Positions 16,978-26,295 of a stretch of DNA of 64,000 nucleotides are shown here, piece by piece. The notes beneath the pieces were generated by a model. The model had not been told where the DNA came from, ran no database searches, and was given only the letters and a program-made list of their open reading frames with translations. The translations under genes were made by a program, and so were the position numbers. Each line of letters opens with the position of its first letter. Within the stretch, counting starts at the first letter, position 1. Source of the DNA: Microbacterium hominis (GTDB lineage: Bacteria; Actinomycetota; Actinomycetes; Actinomycetales; Microbacteriaceae); contig NZ_CP054038.1 in assembly GCF_013282805.1 (NCBI RefSeq), positions 1,860,001 to 1,924,000 on the forward strand. Reading direction: 5' to 3'.

Positions 16978-16983
16978 TAGCCT
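16978..16983 (+). promoter_or_regulatory. Leaderless promoter -10 (pabB)
   Basis: TAGCCT, six bases, then ATG 16990. Confidence 0.55.
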
Positions 16984-16989
16984 GGGAGC

Positions 16990-18288
16990 ATGTCGGAACC
17001 CCTCGTCGCCGTTCGGCTCGAGTCGTTCCCCGACCCCGAAGCCGTCTTCCTCGCGCTCTTCGCCGATGCCCGCCATGCCTTCTGGCTGGATGCCGGACCG
17101 GCAGCGGCGCAGGGGTGGAGCTGGACGGGCGCCGGGACGCGGGCCGATCGTCGGGACGTGACCAGGACGGAGCTCGATCCCACCACACGCGAGCTCCCCG
17201 CGCAGGCGGGGCCGTTCGCGGGCGGCTGGGTCGGATGGACCGGATACGACGCCGCAGCGGAACGCGCCGGCGCTCCTGCGGTGCACGATGCAGCGGCGCC
17301 GGCCGACGCCTGGATGCGCGTGGACCTGTTCATCGCGTTCGACCACGGCAGCCGTGCCGCCTGGGCGATCGGACCGCGCACGGCCGCGGATGAGCTCGCG
17401 CGGGCGGCATCCCGCGTGACGGCGCCGGGAGTGCTCGCGCCGCCCGATCCGCTCGTCGCGAACTGCCGGCACGCGCCGGCGGAGTATGCGGCGCTGATCG
17501 AACGGTGCCGTGACGCGATCCGCGAGGGCGACGCCTATCAGCTCTGTCTCACGACCCGGTTCGAGGTCTCGGGGGCCGTCGACGTCGTCGCCGCGTACCG
17601 GCGGCTGCGCGCCGCGACCCCCGCCCATCACGGCGGCCTCATCGTCGCCGCGGGTGTCGCGCTGGCCAGCGCGAGTCCGGAGCGGTTCCTGGAGGCGCGG
17701 GAGGGCGTCGTCCGCACCCGACCGATCAAAGGCACGCGTCCGCGTGGCATCGACCCGGCCCACGATGCCGCCCTGGCGGAGCAGCTCCGTGCGAGCGACA
17801 AGGAGCGAGCCGAGAACGTGATGATCGTCGATCTCATGCGCAACGACCTCTCGCGCGTGTGCGAGACGGGCTCGGTCGCGGTGGAGCGCCTGCTCGAGAT
17901 CGAGTCGTACCCCGCCGTGCACCAGCTGGTCAGCACCGTGTCCGGCCGTCTGCGCGACGGCGTGCGCGTCGCCGATCTGCTCGCTGCGGCATTCCCCGCC
18001 GGCAGCATGAGCGGTGCTCCCAAGCTGTCGGCCATGACGATCCTGCGGCGCCTCGAGGACGCGCCGCGCGGCGTCTTCGCCGGATGCTTCGGGTGGGTCG
18101 GAGGCGATGGGACGCTCGATCTGGCCATGGTCATCCGGTCGATCGTCGTCCACGACGCCGGCGCCTACGTCGGGGCGGGAGGAGGAATCACCTGGCTCTC
18201 CGACGCCGACGAGGAGGTGGCGGAGGTGGGGATCAAGGCGCGCGGTCCGCTCGCGGCGCTCGGCGCCGTCCTCCCACCCGGTTGGTGA
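16990..18288 (+). CDS. pabB: Aminodeoxychorismate synthase component I (PabB-like chorismate-binding enzyme)
   Basis: A 432-residue chorismate-utilising enzyme. The C-terminal half has all family blocks: [13 protein letters not shown] (about 224-236), [12 protein letters not shown] (239-250), the [16 protein letters not shown] stretch and [15 protein letters not shown]. The PIKGTRPRG lysine marks aminodeoxychorismate synthase rather than anthranilate synthase (which has Ala there). It converts chorismate to 4-amino-4-deoxychorismate for folate, using ammonia from a glutaminase partner. No pabA or lyase gene is nearby, so the partner must be encoded elsewhere. The N-terminal domain is shorter than in E. 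coli, as is common in actinobacteria. Confidence 0.88.
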   Translation: MSEPLVAVRLESFPDPEAVFLALFADARHAFWLDAGPAAAQGWSWTGAGTRADRRDVTRTELDPTTRELPAQAGPFAGGWVGWTGYDAAAERAGAPAVHDAAAPADAWMRVDLFIAFDHGSRAAWAIGPRTAADELARAASRVTAPGVLAPPDPLVANCRHAPAEYAALIERCRDAIREGDAYQLCLTTRFEVSGAVDVVAAYRRLRAATPAHHGGLIVAAGVALASASPERFLEAREGVVRTRPIKGTRPRGIDPAHDAALAEQLRASDKERAENVMIVDLMRNDLSRVCETGSVAVERLLEIESYPAVHQLVSTVSGRLRDGVRVADLLAAAFPAGSMSGAPKLSAMTILRRLEDAPRGVFAGCFGWVGGDGTLDLAMVIRSIVVHDAGAYVGAGGGITWLSDADEEVAEVGIKARGPLAALGAVLPPGW

Positions 18289-18301
18289 GCGCACCGGTCG
18301 G

Positions 18302-18307
18302 GTAACC
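18302..18307 (+). promoter_or_regulatory. Candidate -10 box of leuS
   Basis: TAACCT lies 51 bases upstream of the leuS GTG. This promoter would give a leader of about 45 nt, in contrast to the leaderless genes around it. Confidence 0.45.
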
Positions 18308-18358
18308 TGGACTTTCGCGCTCTGCGCTCCCCCCGGCTTCCGTTCGATTGGTTCTCCC

Positions 18359-20947
18359 GTGTCACAGACCTCGCCCTCCGACACCGCCGCACCCGCCGAA
18401 GGCGGCTACGACGCCTACGCCATCCAGCAGAAGTGGCAGTCGCGGTGGGCTCAGGCCGACCCGTTCCGCGCCGGCGGTGCGGACGACACGCGCCCGCGCA
18501 AGTTCGTGCTCGGCATGTTCCCGTACCCCTCGGGCGACCTCCACATGGGGCACGCGGAGAGCTACGCGTACGTCGACATCGTGGCGCGGTTCTGGCGCCA
18601 TCGCGGGTACAACGTGCTCAACCCCATCGGCTGGGACTCGTTCGGGCTGCCCGCCGAGAACGCCGCCATCCAGCGCGGCGCGGACCCTCGCGCCTGGACA
18701 TACGCGAACATCGACCAGCACAAGAAGAGCTTCCGGGAGTACGGCTCGTCGTACGACTGGTCGCGGATCCTCCACACCAGCGACCCGGAGTACTACCGCT
18801 GGAACCAGTGGCTGTTCCAGCGTCTCTACGAGCGCGACCTGGCCTACCGCAAGGAGAGCCCGGTCAACTGGTGCCCGAACGACCAGACGGTGCTGGCCAA
18901 CGAGCAGGTCGTCGACGGCCGCTGCGAGCGCTGCGGCGCCGAGGTGATCAAGAAGAAGCTGACGCAGTGGTACTTCAAGATCACGCAGTACGCCGACCGG
19001 CTGCTCGATGACCTGAACCAGCTCGAAGGCTTCTGGCCGCAGAAGGTCATCCGCATGCAGCGGAACTGGATCGGCCGCTCGGTCGGCGCGGACATCGACT
19101 TCGAGATCGAGGGGCACCCCGAGAAGGTGACCGTCTTCTCGACGCGGCCCGATACGCTGCACGGTGCGACCTTCTTCGTGGTCGCCCCCGACAGCGACCT
19201 GGCCGCCGAACTGGCCGCGGGCTCGTCGGCCGAGGTGCGCATGCGCTTCCAGGACTATCTGGATGCCGTCGGCCGCGAGACGGAGATCGAGCGTCAGAGC
19301 ACCGACCGTCCCAAGACCGGCGTGTTCCTCGAGCGCTACGCGGTCAACCCGGTCAACGGCGAGCGGCTGCCGATCTGGGCGGCCGACTACGTTCTCGCCG
19401 ACTACGGGCACGGCGCCGTCATGGCCGTTCCGGCGCACGACCAGCGCGACCTCGACTTCGCCCGTGCATTCGACCTCCCGGTGAAGGTGGTCGTCGACAC
19501 GACCGCCCCGATCACCGGCGCCATCCCCGTGATCGAGCTCGATGCCGAGGGCGTGCCGATCGATCCGGGCGTCGACGATGTCTCCATCGCTGAACTCGAT
19601 CCCGCCAAGACGGGGATCGCGCTGACCGACGATGGGCGCATGATCAACTCCGGCCCGCTCGACGGGCTCTCCAAGCGCAACGCGATCGCCCGCATGATCG
19701 AGATCCTGGAGGCTGCGGGAACCGGCCGTGCGGCCAAGTCGTACCGCCTGCGGGACTGGCTCATCTCCCGTCAGCGCTTCTGGGGCACGCCCATCCCGAT
19801 GATCCACACGGCCGATGGTGGAATCGTCCCCGTCCCCGAGGACCAGCTGCCCCTCACCCTCCCGGATGCCGCGGGCCTGGACCTGGCGCCGAAGGGCACG
19901 TCGCCTCTGGGGGGCGCGACCGAGTGGATGCAGACCACCGACCCCGCCACCGGCGAGCCGGCGCTGCGGGACCCCGACACGATGGACACGTTCGTCGACA
20001 GCTCGTGGTACTTCCTGCGCTTCCTCGCCCCGACCAGCGCCGACGAGGCCTTCCCGCCCCGCGAAGCGGACCGGTGGGCACCCGTCGACTCCTATATCGG
20101 CGGCGTCGAGCACGCGATCCTGCACCTGCTGTACGCGCGCTTCATCACCAAGGTGCTCTTCGACATGGGGCTCATCGATTTCACCGAGCCCTTCTCGAGC
20201 CTCATCAACCAGGGCATGGTGCTCCTCGACGGCTCGAAGATGTCCAAGTCGAAGGGTAACCTCGTCGAGTTCGCCAGCAGCATGCTCGACCCCGGCGCCG
20301 ATGCGGTGCGCACCGCGATCGCCTTCGCCGGCCCGGTCGAGGACGACATCAACTGGGAGGATGTCTCGACCACGGGCGCCCAGAAGTTCCTCGCCCGCGC
20401 CTGGCGCGTCGCCTCCGACGTGACCAGTGCGCCGGATGTGATCTGGAAGGACGGCGACGGCGCCCTGCGCCGGGTGACCCACCGTCTCCTCGCCGATGCG
20501 CCGGGCCTGGTCGAGCAGACGAAGTTCAACGTGGTCGTCGCCCGTCTGATGGAGCTCGTCAACGCGACCCGCAAGGTCATCGACACCGGCGCCGGTCCCG
20601 CCGATCCCGCAGTCCGCGAGGCGGCCGAGGCCACCGCGATGGTGCTCGACCTGTTCGCTCCGCACACCGCGGAGGAGATGTGGGAGATCCTCGGCTACGA
20701 CGAGTTCGTCGGGCTGTTCCCCTGGCGCTCGGCCGACCCCACCCTCCTCGTCGAGGAGTCGGTGACCGCGGTCGTGCAGATCGACGGAAAGGTGCGGGCC
20801 ACGCTCGAGGTTCCGGCCCGCATCGACGGCGACGCGCTCGAGGCGCTCGCCCGCGCCGATGCGCGCGTGCTGCGTTCCCTCGGCGACCGCGAGATCGTCC
20901 GCGCGGTGGTGCGTCCCCCGAAGGTGGTCAGCTTCAGCACGCGCTGA
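18359..20947 (+). CDS. leuS: Leucyl-tRNA synthetase
   Basis: An 862-residue class I aminoacyl-tRNA synthetase of normal bacterial length. HMGH (residues 62-65) is the HIGH motif and KMSKS sits at 627-631. Between them are a CERCGAE zinc-like stretch and the CP1 editing domain. The C-terminal anticodon-binding and LeuRS-specific tail end in an [15 protein letters not shown] block. The GTG at 18359 starts MSQTSPSD, which places the first conserved stretch ([14 protein letters not shown]) at residue 17 as expected. In-frame sequence upstream of 18359 overlaps pabB and looks non-coding. It charges tRNA-Leu and lies 21 kb from the leucine-regulated leuA. Confidence 0.97.
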   Translation: MSQTSPSDTAAPAEGGYDAYAIQQKWQSRWAQADPFRAGGADDTRPRKFVLGMFPYPSGDLHMGHAESYAYVDIVARFWRHRGYNVLNPIGWDSFGLPAENAAIQRGADPRAWTYANIDQHKKSFREYGSSYDWSRILHTSDPEYYRWNQWLFQRLYERDLAYRKESPVNWCPNDQTVLANEQVVDGRCERCGAEVIKKKLTQWYFKITQYADRLLDDLNQLEGFWPQKVIRMQRNWIGRSVGADIDFEIEGHPEKVTVFSTRPDTLHGATFFVVAPDSDLAAELAAGSSAEVRMRFQDYLDAVGRETEIERQSTDRPKTGVFLERYAVNPVNGERLPIWAADYVLADYGHGAVMAVPAHDQRDLDFARAFDLPVKVVVDTTAPITGAIPVIELDAEGVPIDPGVDDVSIAELDPAKTGIALTDDGRMINSGPLDGLSKRNAIARMIEILEAAGTGRAAKSYRLRDWLISRQRFWGTPIPMIHTADGGIVPVPEDQLPLTLPDAAGLDLAPKGTSPLGGATEWMQTTDPATGEPALRDPDTMDTFVDSSWYFLRFLAPTSADEAFPPREADRWAPVDSYIGGVEHAILHLLYARFITKVLFDMGLIDFTEPFSSLINQGMVLLDGSKMSKSKGNLVEFASSMLDPGADAVRTAIAFAGPVEDDINWEDVSTTGAQKFLARAWRVASDVTSAPDVIWKDGDGALRRVTHRLLADAPGLVEQTKFNVVVARLMELVNATRKVIDTGAGPADPAVREAAEATAMVLDLFAPHTAEEMWEILGYDEFVGLFPWRSADPTLLVEESVTAVVQIDGKVRATLEVPARIDGDALEALARADARVLRSLGDREIVRAVVRPPKVVSFSTR

Positions 20948-20969
20948 GCCTCCTCCCCAGATCCGATCG

Positions 20970-20996
20970 GGGCACGATCCGTCCACGGGCGTGCCC
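20970..20996 (+). terminator. Possible weak terminator after leuS
   Basis: GGGCACG (20970-20976) can pair with CGTGCCC (20990-20996) across a 13-nt loop, 23 bases after the leuS stop. The stem is short and there is no T-run. Confidence 0.3.
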
Positions 20997-21025
20997 TGAC
21001 GACGGATGGGCACGTGCGATCCCCC

Positions 21026-21031
21026 TAGCGT
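21026..21031 (+). promoter_or_regulatory. Leaderless promoter -10 (comEA)
   Basis: TAGCGT, six bases, then GTG 21038. Confidence 0.5.
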
Positions 21032-21037
21032 GACCGT

Positions 21038-21649
21038 GTGACCGCCGCCGCCGAATCGGGTGCTGCGCGCCGGCTCGGCCTGGGCGCCGCCGTCGTGCTC
21101 GCCCTCGGCGCGCTGGCGATCACGATCGGCATCGGCGTGATCCGCGGCGCGACCGCCCCCGTCGAAGAGGTCGTGCTCGCGACCCCGGCCACCACCGCGG
21201 CTGCGGCACCGGAGGCGCCCGCAGCGATGTACGTCCATGTCTCGGGCGCGGTGCGCGAGCCGGGTCTGTACGTCGTGGCCGCGGGGGCCCGCGTGGTCGA
21301 TGCCATCGCGGCGGCGGGCGGATTCGCCGACGACGCCGATGAAGCGGCGGTCAACCTCGCTCGAGCCGTGGCCGACGGCGAGCAGCTGCACGTGCCCGTC
21401 CCCGGCGAGATCGTGCGGACCGCGCCGGATGGGGCCGGTGGAGGCGCGGCCGGCTCGGGCCTCGTGAACCTCAACACGGCGGACGCGGCGGCCCTCGACA
21501 CGCTGCCGCGGATCGGCCCCGCCCTCGCCGCGCGCATCATCGCATGGCGCGACCAGAACGGGCCGTTCGCGAGCGTCGACGACCTGCTGGCCGTGCCGGG
21601 GATCGGGGAGCAGATCGTCGAGGGCCTCCGCCCAGCCGTGACGGTGTGA
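21038..21649 (+). CDS. comEA: ComEA-like DNA-binding protein (SLBB plus helix-hairpin-helix)
   Basis: A 203-residue membrane-anchored protein: one N-terminal transmembrane helix (about 10-30), an Ala/Pro linker, an SLBB domain (YVHVSGAVREPGLY onward, ~65-125) and a C-terminal double helix-hairpin-helix (LVNLNTADAAALDTLPRIGP, ~140-200). In competent bacteria ComEA binds incoming double-stranded DNA outside the membrane and hands it to ComEC, whose gene starts two bases after this stop codon. No pilus or DprA genes are in the window, so natural competence is possible but not shown. Confidence 0.93.
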   Translation: MTAAAESGAARRLGLGAAVVLALGALAITIGIGVIRGATAPVEEVVLATPATTAAAAPEAPAAMYVHVSGAVREPGLYVVAAGARVVDAIAAAGGFADDADEAAVNLARAVADGEQLHVPVPGEIVRTAPDGAGGGAAGSGLVNLNTADAAALDTLPRIGPALAARIIAWRDQNGPFASVDDLLAVPGIGEQIVEGLRPAVTV

Positions 21650-21650
21650 G

Positions 21651-24020
21651 GTGGGGCTCCGGCGTCGACTGCGCATGACTCCGGTGGCGGCAGCCGCCTG
21701 GCTTTCGGCCGGGGTGGCTACGGCCCTGCCGCACGCGGCGCCGATCATCGCGGTGGCGACATGGCTGGCCGCTGCCGCGTGTCTGCTGGTGGTGGCGCTG
21801 CGCACCCCGACCCGCGCCGGCGCTCGGAGCGGCATGCTCGCGGGGGTCGTCGTGATGGTCTCCCTGGCCGCCGCCGCGGCGGCCGCCTCCCACGTCGCGC
21901 TCGCGTCGCCCGTGCGGGAGGCCCTCGCTCTTCACGCCGGTGAGGGCGCACGTGCGGTCACGGTCGTCGCCACCGTGGTGGGCAAGGTCGAGCGGCGCGC
22001 CGACGGATCCCTCGCGTTCGACGCGCGCGCCGAGTCGGTCACGGTGGGTGCGGCGAGCCGCGCCGTGGGCGCGGAGATCGTGGTGCGCGTCGACCCGGAC
22101 GACGTCGTGGGCGGGGCGGATCTCGAGGTCGGAGCGGTCGTGGAGGCGGCCGGCACCGCGCGCACCGGGTCGCCGGGGGAGCGCGCGGTGATCGTCGTCT
22201 GGGCCTCCCGCGGGGTGAGCGTGATCCGCGTACCCCAGGGTGCGGTGGCGACGGCGGCCGCGCTGCGGGCGGGGCTGCGCGCCTCCGCCGCCGGACTCCC
22301 GCAGCCGGGCGCAGGGTTGCTGGCCGGGCTCGCGGTAGGGGACACCGCCGACGTCGACCCGGCGCTCGACGAGGCGATGAAGGCGTCCTCCCTCTCGCAC
22401 CTCACCGCTGTCTCCGGTGCGAACTGCGCGCTCGTGGTCGCTCTCGCGTTCCTGGCGACGGCGGCGTGCGGCGCCGGCAGGACCGTACGGGTCGTCGTGG
22501 CATCGGCCGCCCTCGCAGGCTTCGTGGTGCTCGTCACACCCGAGCCGAGTGTCGTCCGTGCCGCAGCCATGGCCGCGACGGGGATGATCGGCGTGCTCAT
22601 CGGCCGCACCGGGGCGGGGATGTCGCTGCTGACGACGGCGGTCGCCGTCCTCCTGATCGCGGATCCGTGGTTGGCGGGGTCGCTGGGATTCGCGCTGTCG
22701 GTCGCGGCGACCGCCTCGCTGCTGCTGTTCGCGAGGCCGCTCGCCGAAGGCCTCGGAAGACTCCTGCCTCGGGCGCTGGCCCTGGCGATCTCGGTGCCCT
22801 TGGCGGCTCAGCTCGCGTGCGGACCCCTGCTGGTGCTGATCGCCCCCACCGTGCCTGTCTACGGGGTGGCGGCGAATATGATCGCCGCCCCGGCCGCGCC
22901 GGTGGTCACGGTCGTGGGGCTGCTCGCGTGTCTGAGTGGTCCGTTCGCGTGGCTGCAGGACGGCCTGACGGCCCTCGCCTGGGTGCCTGCGGCGTGGATC
23001 GCGGCCACGGCGACGGTGACCGCGGATCTTCCCGGCGGCACGCTGCCGTGGCTGGAGGGCTGGGGTGGGGCTGTGTTCCTGGGCGCGGTGGGCGCCGGCA
23101 TCGGCGTGCTCGTGGGTCTGCGTGCGACGACCCGCGGTCGACGCGCCGCACGTGGTGTGCTCGGCGCGGTTCTCGCCGGCGTGCTCGGGGTGGCTCTCGG
23201 CGCGGGTGCGCTGCACGGGTGGGCGGGGCGGCTGGCGCTGCCTCGGGACTGGGTCGTCCTGGCGTGCGACGTCGGTCAGGGCGACGCGGTCCTGGTGCGC
23301 TCGGAGGACGCGATCATGCTCGTCGATACCGGTCCCGATCCCGCCGCCCTCGACGCCTGCCTCGCGAGGGCAGGGATCGCCCGGATCGATCTGCTCGTCC
23401 TCACCCACTTCGATCTCGATCACATCGGGGGAGTGGATGCCGCGCACGGCCGTGTGCGGGAGGTGATCCACGGCCCGCCCGATGAGGCGGGGGCGCAGAC
23501 GCTGGCGCGGCTGCGCGAGGCCGGTGCGCACACGACCGAGGTGTCCGCGGGGGCGCAGGGCGGGCTGGCCGGCGCGCGGTGGCGGGTGCTCTGGCCCCGC
23601 GCGGGCGACCGCGCGTTCCCGCCGGGCAACGACGCGAGTCTGGTGCTGGATGTGCGCGGCGGCGAACTTCCGCCGATCCTTCTGCTGGGCGATCTGTCGG
23701 CATCACCGCAGCGTGCCCTTGCAGCGACGGCAGCGGGAATCGCTCCGCCGTACGCGCTGGTCAAGGTCGCCCATCATGGCAGCGCCGACCAGGCGGCTGC
23801 GCTGTACGAGGAGGCCGCGCCCGCCGCGGCTCTGGTGACGGTGGGAGCGGACAACCGGTACGGCCATCCCCGGGCCGAGGCGCTTGCGATCCTGCAGCAG
23901 GCGGGCGCATCGATCGCGCGCACCGATCGCGACGGCGCAGTCGCCTACTCCCGGGACGGCGGGGTTCTCCGCGTCTGGCGCGAGCACGCCGCCGCCGACG
24001 GCGTCGGCGGCGCTGGGTAG
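21651..24020 (+). CDS. comEC: ComEC/Rec2 DNA-uptake channel with metallo-beta-lactamase domain
   Basis: A 789-residue polytopic membrane protein. An N-terminal OB-like region follows the first two helices; the central competence domain (about 190-480) includes the conserved HLTAVSGANCALV block. The C-terminal metallo-beta-lactamase domain has DVGQGDAVLV, DTGPDP, the THFDLDHIGG metal-binding motif (~585-594) and HHGSADQ. The channel passes single-stranded DNA into the cell, and the nuclease-like domain is thought to degrade the other strand. The GTG start two bases after comEA implies coupling. The TAG stop is reused in the holA promoter. Confidence 0.94.
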   Translation: MGLRRRLRMTPVAAAAWLSAGVATALPHAAPIIAVATWLAAAACLLVVALRTPTRAGARSGMLAGVVVMVSLAAAAAAASHVALASPVREALALHAGEGARAVTVVATVVGKVERRADGSLAFDARAESVTVGAASRAVGAEIVVRVDPDDVVGGADLEVGAVVEAAGTARTGSPGERAVIVVWASRGVSVIRVPQGAVATAAALRAGLRASAAGLPQPGAGLLAGLAVGDTADVDPALDEAMKASSLSHLTAVSGANCALVVALAFLATAACGAGRTVRVVVASAALAGFVVLVTPEPSVVRAAAMAATGMIGVLIGRTGAGMSLLTTAVAVLLIADPWLAGSLGFALSVAATASLLLFARPLAEGLGRLLPRALALAISVPLAAQLACGPLLVLIAPTVPVYGVAANMIAAPAAPVVTVVGLLACLSGPFAWLQDGLTALAWVPAAWIAATATVTADLPGGTLPWLEGWGGAVFLGAVGAGIGVLVGLRATTRGRRAARGVLGAVLAGVLGVALGAGALHGWAGRLALPRDWVVLACDVGQGDAVLVRSEDAIMLVDTGPDPAALDACLARAGIARIDLLVLTHFDLDHIGGVDAAHGRVREVIHGPPDEAGAQTLARLREAGAHTTEVSAGAQGGLAGARWRVLWPRAGDRAFPPGNDASLVLDVRGGELPPILLLGDLSASPQRALAATAAGIAPPYALVKVAHHGSADQAAALYEEAAPAAALVTVGADNRYGHPRAEALAILQQAGASIARTDRDGAVAYSRDGGVLRVWREHAAADGVGGAG

Positions 24021-24023
24021 GGT
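24018..24023 (+). promoter_or_regulatory. Leaderless promoter -10 built on a stop codon (holA)
   Basis: TAGGGT, six bases, then ATG 24030. The TAG is the comEC stop codon. Confidence 0.55.
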
Positions 24024-24029
24024 GGATGC

Positions 24030-25067
24030 ATGCCTTCCGCGCCACGTCGATCCTCGCCGGCCGCGCCGAAGAGCACGATCCCGCAGCTGTCCTGGCGTCG
24101 CCCCGAGCCCGCGCCGATCGTGCTCGTCTCGGGCCCGGAGGAGGTCTGCGCGGAGCGCGCGATCGGCGGGGTGCGCGATCGGCTGCGGGCCGAGGACGCC
24201 AGTCTGGAGGTCACCGATCTGCGCGCCGACGACTATGCCCCGGGCACTCTTCTGGCGGTGACATCGCCGTCGCTGTTCGGCGAACCCCGCCTGGTGCGGG
24301 TGTCGGGCGTGGAGAAGTGCTCGGATGCCTTCCTCGCCGAGGCGCTCGGCTACCTCGCCGCCCCTCAGGACGGCGCCACCGTGGTGCTGCGGCATACGGG
24401 TGCATCGGTGCGGGGAAAGAAGCTGCTCGATGCGATCCGGGCAGGACAGGGCAGCGGAGTGGAGATCGCCTGCCCCGCCGTCAAGCGCGATTCGGATCGC
24501 TTCGACTTCGCGGCCGGAGAGTTCCAGTCGGCCGGCAAGCGCATCGCGCCGGCCGCGCTGCGTGCGCTCGTCTCCGCCTTCGCCGACGACCTGACCGAAC
24601 TCGCCGCGGCGTGTCAGCAGCTGATCGCGGATGTGCCGGCCGACATCACCGGAGAAGTGGTGGATCGGTACTACGGAGGTCGGGTCGAGACATCCGCGTT
24701 CACGGTCGCCGACATCGCGATCGCGGGCCGGTACGGCGAGGCGCTGGTCTCGTTGCGCCACGCGCTGGCTTCCGGGGCAGACCCCGTCCCGCTCGTCGCG
24801 GCCATCGCCTCCAAGCTGCGGACCATGGCACGGGTCGCGGGCACGCGTGAGCCCTCGCGAGCGCTGGCGTCGCGCCTGGGCCTGAAGGATTGGCAGGTCG
24901 ATCGGGCACGTCGTGATCTGTCCGGATGGTCCGAGACCTCGCTCGGCCTGGCCATCCAGGCCGCCGCGCAGGCAGACGCCGAGGTCAAGGGCGGCTCGCG
25001 CGACGCGGTGTTCTCCCTCGAGAAGCTCATCACGGTGATCGCGACCCGGCAGCCGTACGGCTCCTGA
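24030..25067 (+). CDS. holA: DNA polymerase III delta subunit
   Basis: A 345-residue clamp-loader subunit. The N-terminal AAA+-like domain contains VLVSGPEEV (about 31-39) without a working Walker A, as expected for delta. The middle carries the FADDLTELAAACQQL stretch and the C-terminal collar ends with VFSLEKLITVIATRQPYG. Delta opens the beta sliding clamp during loading. The comEA-comEC-holA-rpsT order is a standard bacterial arrangement. The product starts with a short basic Ser/Pro-rich extension; the ATG is fixed by the leaderless -10 box. Confidence 0.93.
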   Translation: MPSAPRRSSPAAPKSTIPQLSWRRPEPAPIVLVSGPEEVCAERAIGGVRDRLRAEDASLEVTDLRADDYAPGTLLAVTSPSLFGEPRLVRVSGVEKCSDAFLAEALGYLAAPQDGATVVLRHTGASVRGKKLLDAIRAGQGSGVEIACPAVKRDSDRFDFAAGEFQSAGKRIAPAALRALVSAFADDLTELAAACQQLIADVPADITGEVVDRYYGGRVETSAFTVADIAIAGRYGEALVSLRHALASGADPVPLVAAIASKLRTMARVAGTREPSRALASRLGLKDWQVDRARRDLSGWSETSLGLAIQAAAQADAEVKGGSRDAVFSLEKLITVIATRQPYGS

Positions 25068-25105
25068 CGCGCAGCGGACGACGCCGCAGATGGGCCTCGG
25101 TGAGA

Positions 25106-25142
25106 CGAAGAAGGTCCGCCCCGAGGGGACGGACCTTCTTCG
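25106..25142. terminator. Bidirectional terminator between holA and rpsT
   Basis: CGAAGAAGGTCCG (from 25106) pairs perfectly with CGGACCTTCTTCG (to 25142) across an 11-nt loop. The AAGAA/TTCTT ends give a short T-tract on both strands, so it can stop holA and rpsT transcripts, which converge here. Confidence 0.85.
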
Positions 25143-25157
25143 ATGTGCGGGCTCAGC

Positions 25158-25418
25158 TCAGAGAGCGGCGACCTGCTTCGCGATGGCCGACTTGCGGTTC
25201 GCGGCCTGGTTCTTGTGGATGACGCCCTTGCTGACGGCCTTGTCGAGCTTCTTCGACGCCTTGGTCAGTGCCTTCTCGGCAGCGGCCTTGTCACCGGCGG
25301 CGATGGCCTCGCGGGTGCGGCGCACCTCGGTCTTCAGCTCGCTCTTGACGGCCTTGTTGCGCTCGCGCGCCTTCTCGTTGGTCTTGTTGCGCTTGATCTG
25401 CGACTTGATGTTCGCCAC
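25158..25418 (-). CDS. rpsT: 30S ribosomal protein S20
   Basis: An 86-residue basic protein beginning [11 protein letters not shown] and ending [11 protein letters not shown], with the conserved [11 protein letters not shown] stretch. The length and both ends match bacterial S20, which binds 16S rRNA early in 30S assembly. The start is GTG at 25418; a longer frame to 25520 adds residues foreign to the family. S20 expression is autoregulated in E. coli, and the ~100-nt leader here leaves room for that, but I see no proven element. Confidence 0.97.
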   Translation of the reverse strand: MANIKSQIKRNKTNEKARERNKAVKSELKTEVRRTREAIAAGDKAAAEKALTKASKKLDKAVSKGVIHKNQAANRKSAIAKQVAAL

Positions 25419-25526
25419 GTGTCGACGTTCTTTCGTTCGGTGTGAATCGGATTGAGTTGCCGGTCGGCGAGAGAGGGGCGCGTTCCGGCGGTCGTGAGGG
25501 CGAACCCACACGCAAGCCAAACAAGG

Positions 25527-25532
25527 ATTCTA
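25527..25532 (-). promoter_or_regulatory. Candidate -10 box of rpsT
   Basis: Minus-strand TAGAAT directly adjoins the stop codon of the upstream hydrolase gene and would give a leader of roughly 100 nt before the rpsT GTG. Confidence 0.5.
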
Positions 25533-26252
25533 TCAGGTCCGCTCGCATGTCGTGATCGCGACGTCGAGCAGCGCGTTGAAGACCGCCGGCCGCATGGCCG
25601 ACACGAGGTGGCTGGTACGCGGCACCACGATGAGCTCCGCGTGCGGTGCGACGCGCTGGAACAGCCGCTCGTTGACGCGCAGCTGATCGTACTGGCCGTT
25701 GATGAACCACAGCGGCACCTCGATCCGACCGAGCGCCGCGAGCAGGTCCAGGACCGACAGGCTCCGCAGCGCCTCGTCCTGGATGTCGAACGCGTATCCG
25801 CCGGCTCCGAAGTCTGATCGGGTCTCCGCGGGGAGGGTGCGGTCGAGCACGAAGTCCGTCAGCCACATGCCGCGGTCGGGCAGGGCGTCGAAGCCTCGGG
25901 CGAGGGCGCGGTAGGCCGCCAGTCCGAGACCGCGGGGGACCGCGGTGCACGATGCCGCGATGAAGCCGGCGATCGGGGGCGGATCCTCGCGTCCCACGAA
26001 GGCGATCGAGAGCAGGCCGCCCATCGAATGCCCTGCCAGCACGACGGGGCCGCGGGTGGCGGCATCCTGCACCGCACGGTCGATGGTGGCGAACGCCTCG
26101 TCGAGGGTGAACGGCTCTCCCCGGCGCGTACCGTGCCCGGGGAGGTCCACGGCCACCGCGGGGGTGCCGCGCGCCGAAAGGTGCGCGAGCTGGGCGCGCC
26201 ACATGGTCGCGGACGTGCGGATCCCGTGCACGAGGACGACCTGGACGACCAC
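25533..26252 (-). CDS. Alpha/beta hydrolase
   Basis: A 239-residue alpha/beta-fold hydrolase. VLVHGIRTSATMW near residue 6 is the oxyanion strand, LAGHSMGG (about 76-83) the nucleophile elbow with Ser80, and the TSHLVSAMRP segment near residue 217 supplies the catalytic His. It resembles the MhpC/esterase-like group with no clear substrate. The start is GTG 26252: minus-strand TACCCT lies exactly six bases before it, while a longer frame runs into the divergent aminotransferase gene. The stop codon abuts the rpsT promoter. Confidence 0.85.
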   Translation of the reverse strand: MVVQVVLVHGIRTSATMWRAQLAHLSARGTPAVAVDLPGHGTRRGEPFTLDEAFATIDRAVQDAATRGPVVLAGHSMGGLLSIAFVGREDPPPIAGFIAASCTAVPRGLGLAAYRALARGFDALPDRGMWLTDFVLDRTLPAETRSDFGAGGYAFDIQDEALRSLSVLDLLAALGRIEVPLWFINGQYDQLRVNERLFQRVAPHAELIVVPRTSHLVSAMRPAVFNALLDVAITTCERT

Positions 26253-26258
26253 GATGTC

Positions 26259-26264
26259 AGGGTA
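26259..26264 (-). promoter_or_regulatory. Leaderless promoter -10 (alpha/beta hydrolase)
   Basis: Minus-strand TACCCT, six bases, then GTG 26252; divergent from the aminotransferase promoter 20 bases away. Confidence 0.55.
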
Positions 26265-26283
26265 ACGGGCGCCGGGCGGACCG

Positions 26284-26289
26284 TACGAT
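26284..26289 (+). promoter_or_regulatory. Leaderless promoter -10 (aminotransferase)
   Basis: TACGAT, six bases, then ATG 26296. Confidence 0.6.
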
Positions 26290-26295
26290 GACGCC

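Noticed and set aside
16948..18384. Long open frame on the minus strand continuing upstream of the dedA-type start
   Set aside because: It is antisense to pabB, has no domain motif, and reflects the high third-position GC of the coding strand.
18362..21835. Very long minus-strand open frame (over 1,100 codons) opposite leuS and comEA
   Set aside because: Low-complexity Arg/His/Gly composition without motifs. leuS on the other strand has all family signatures.
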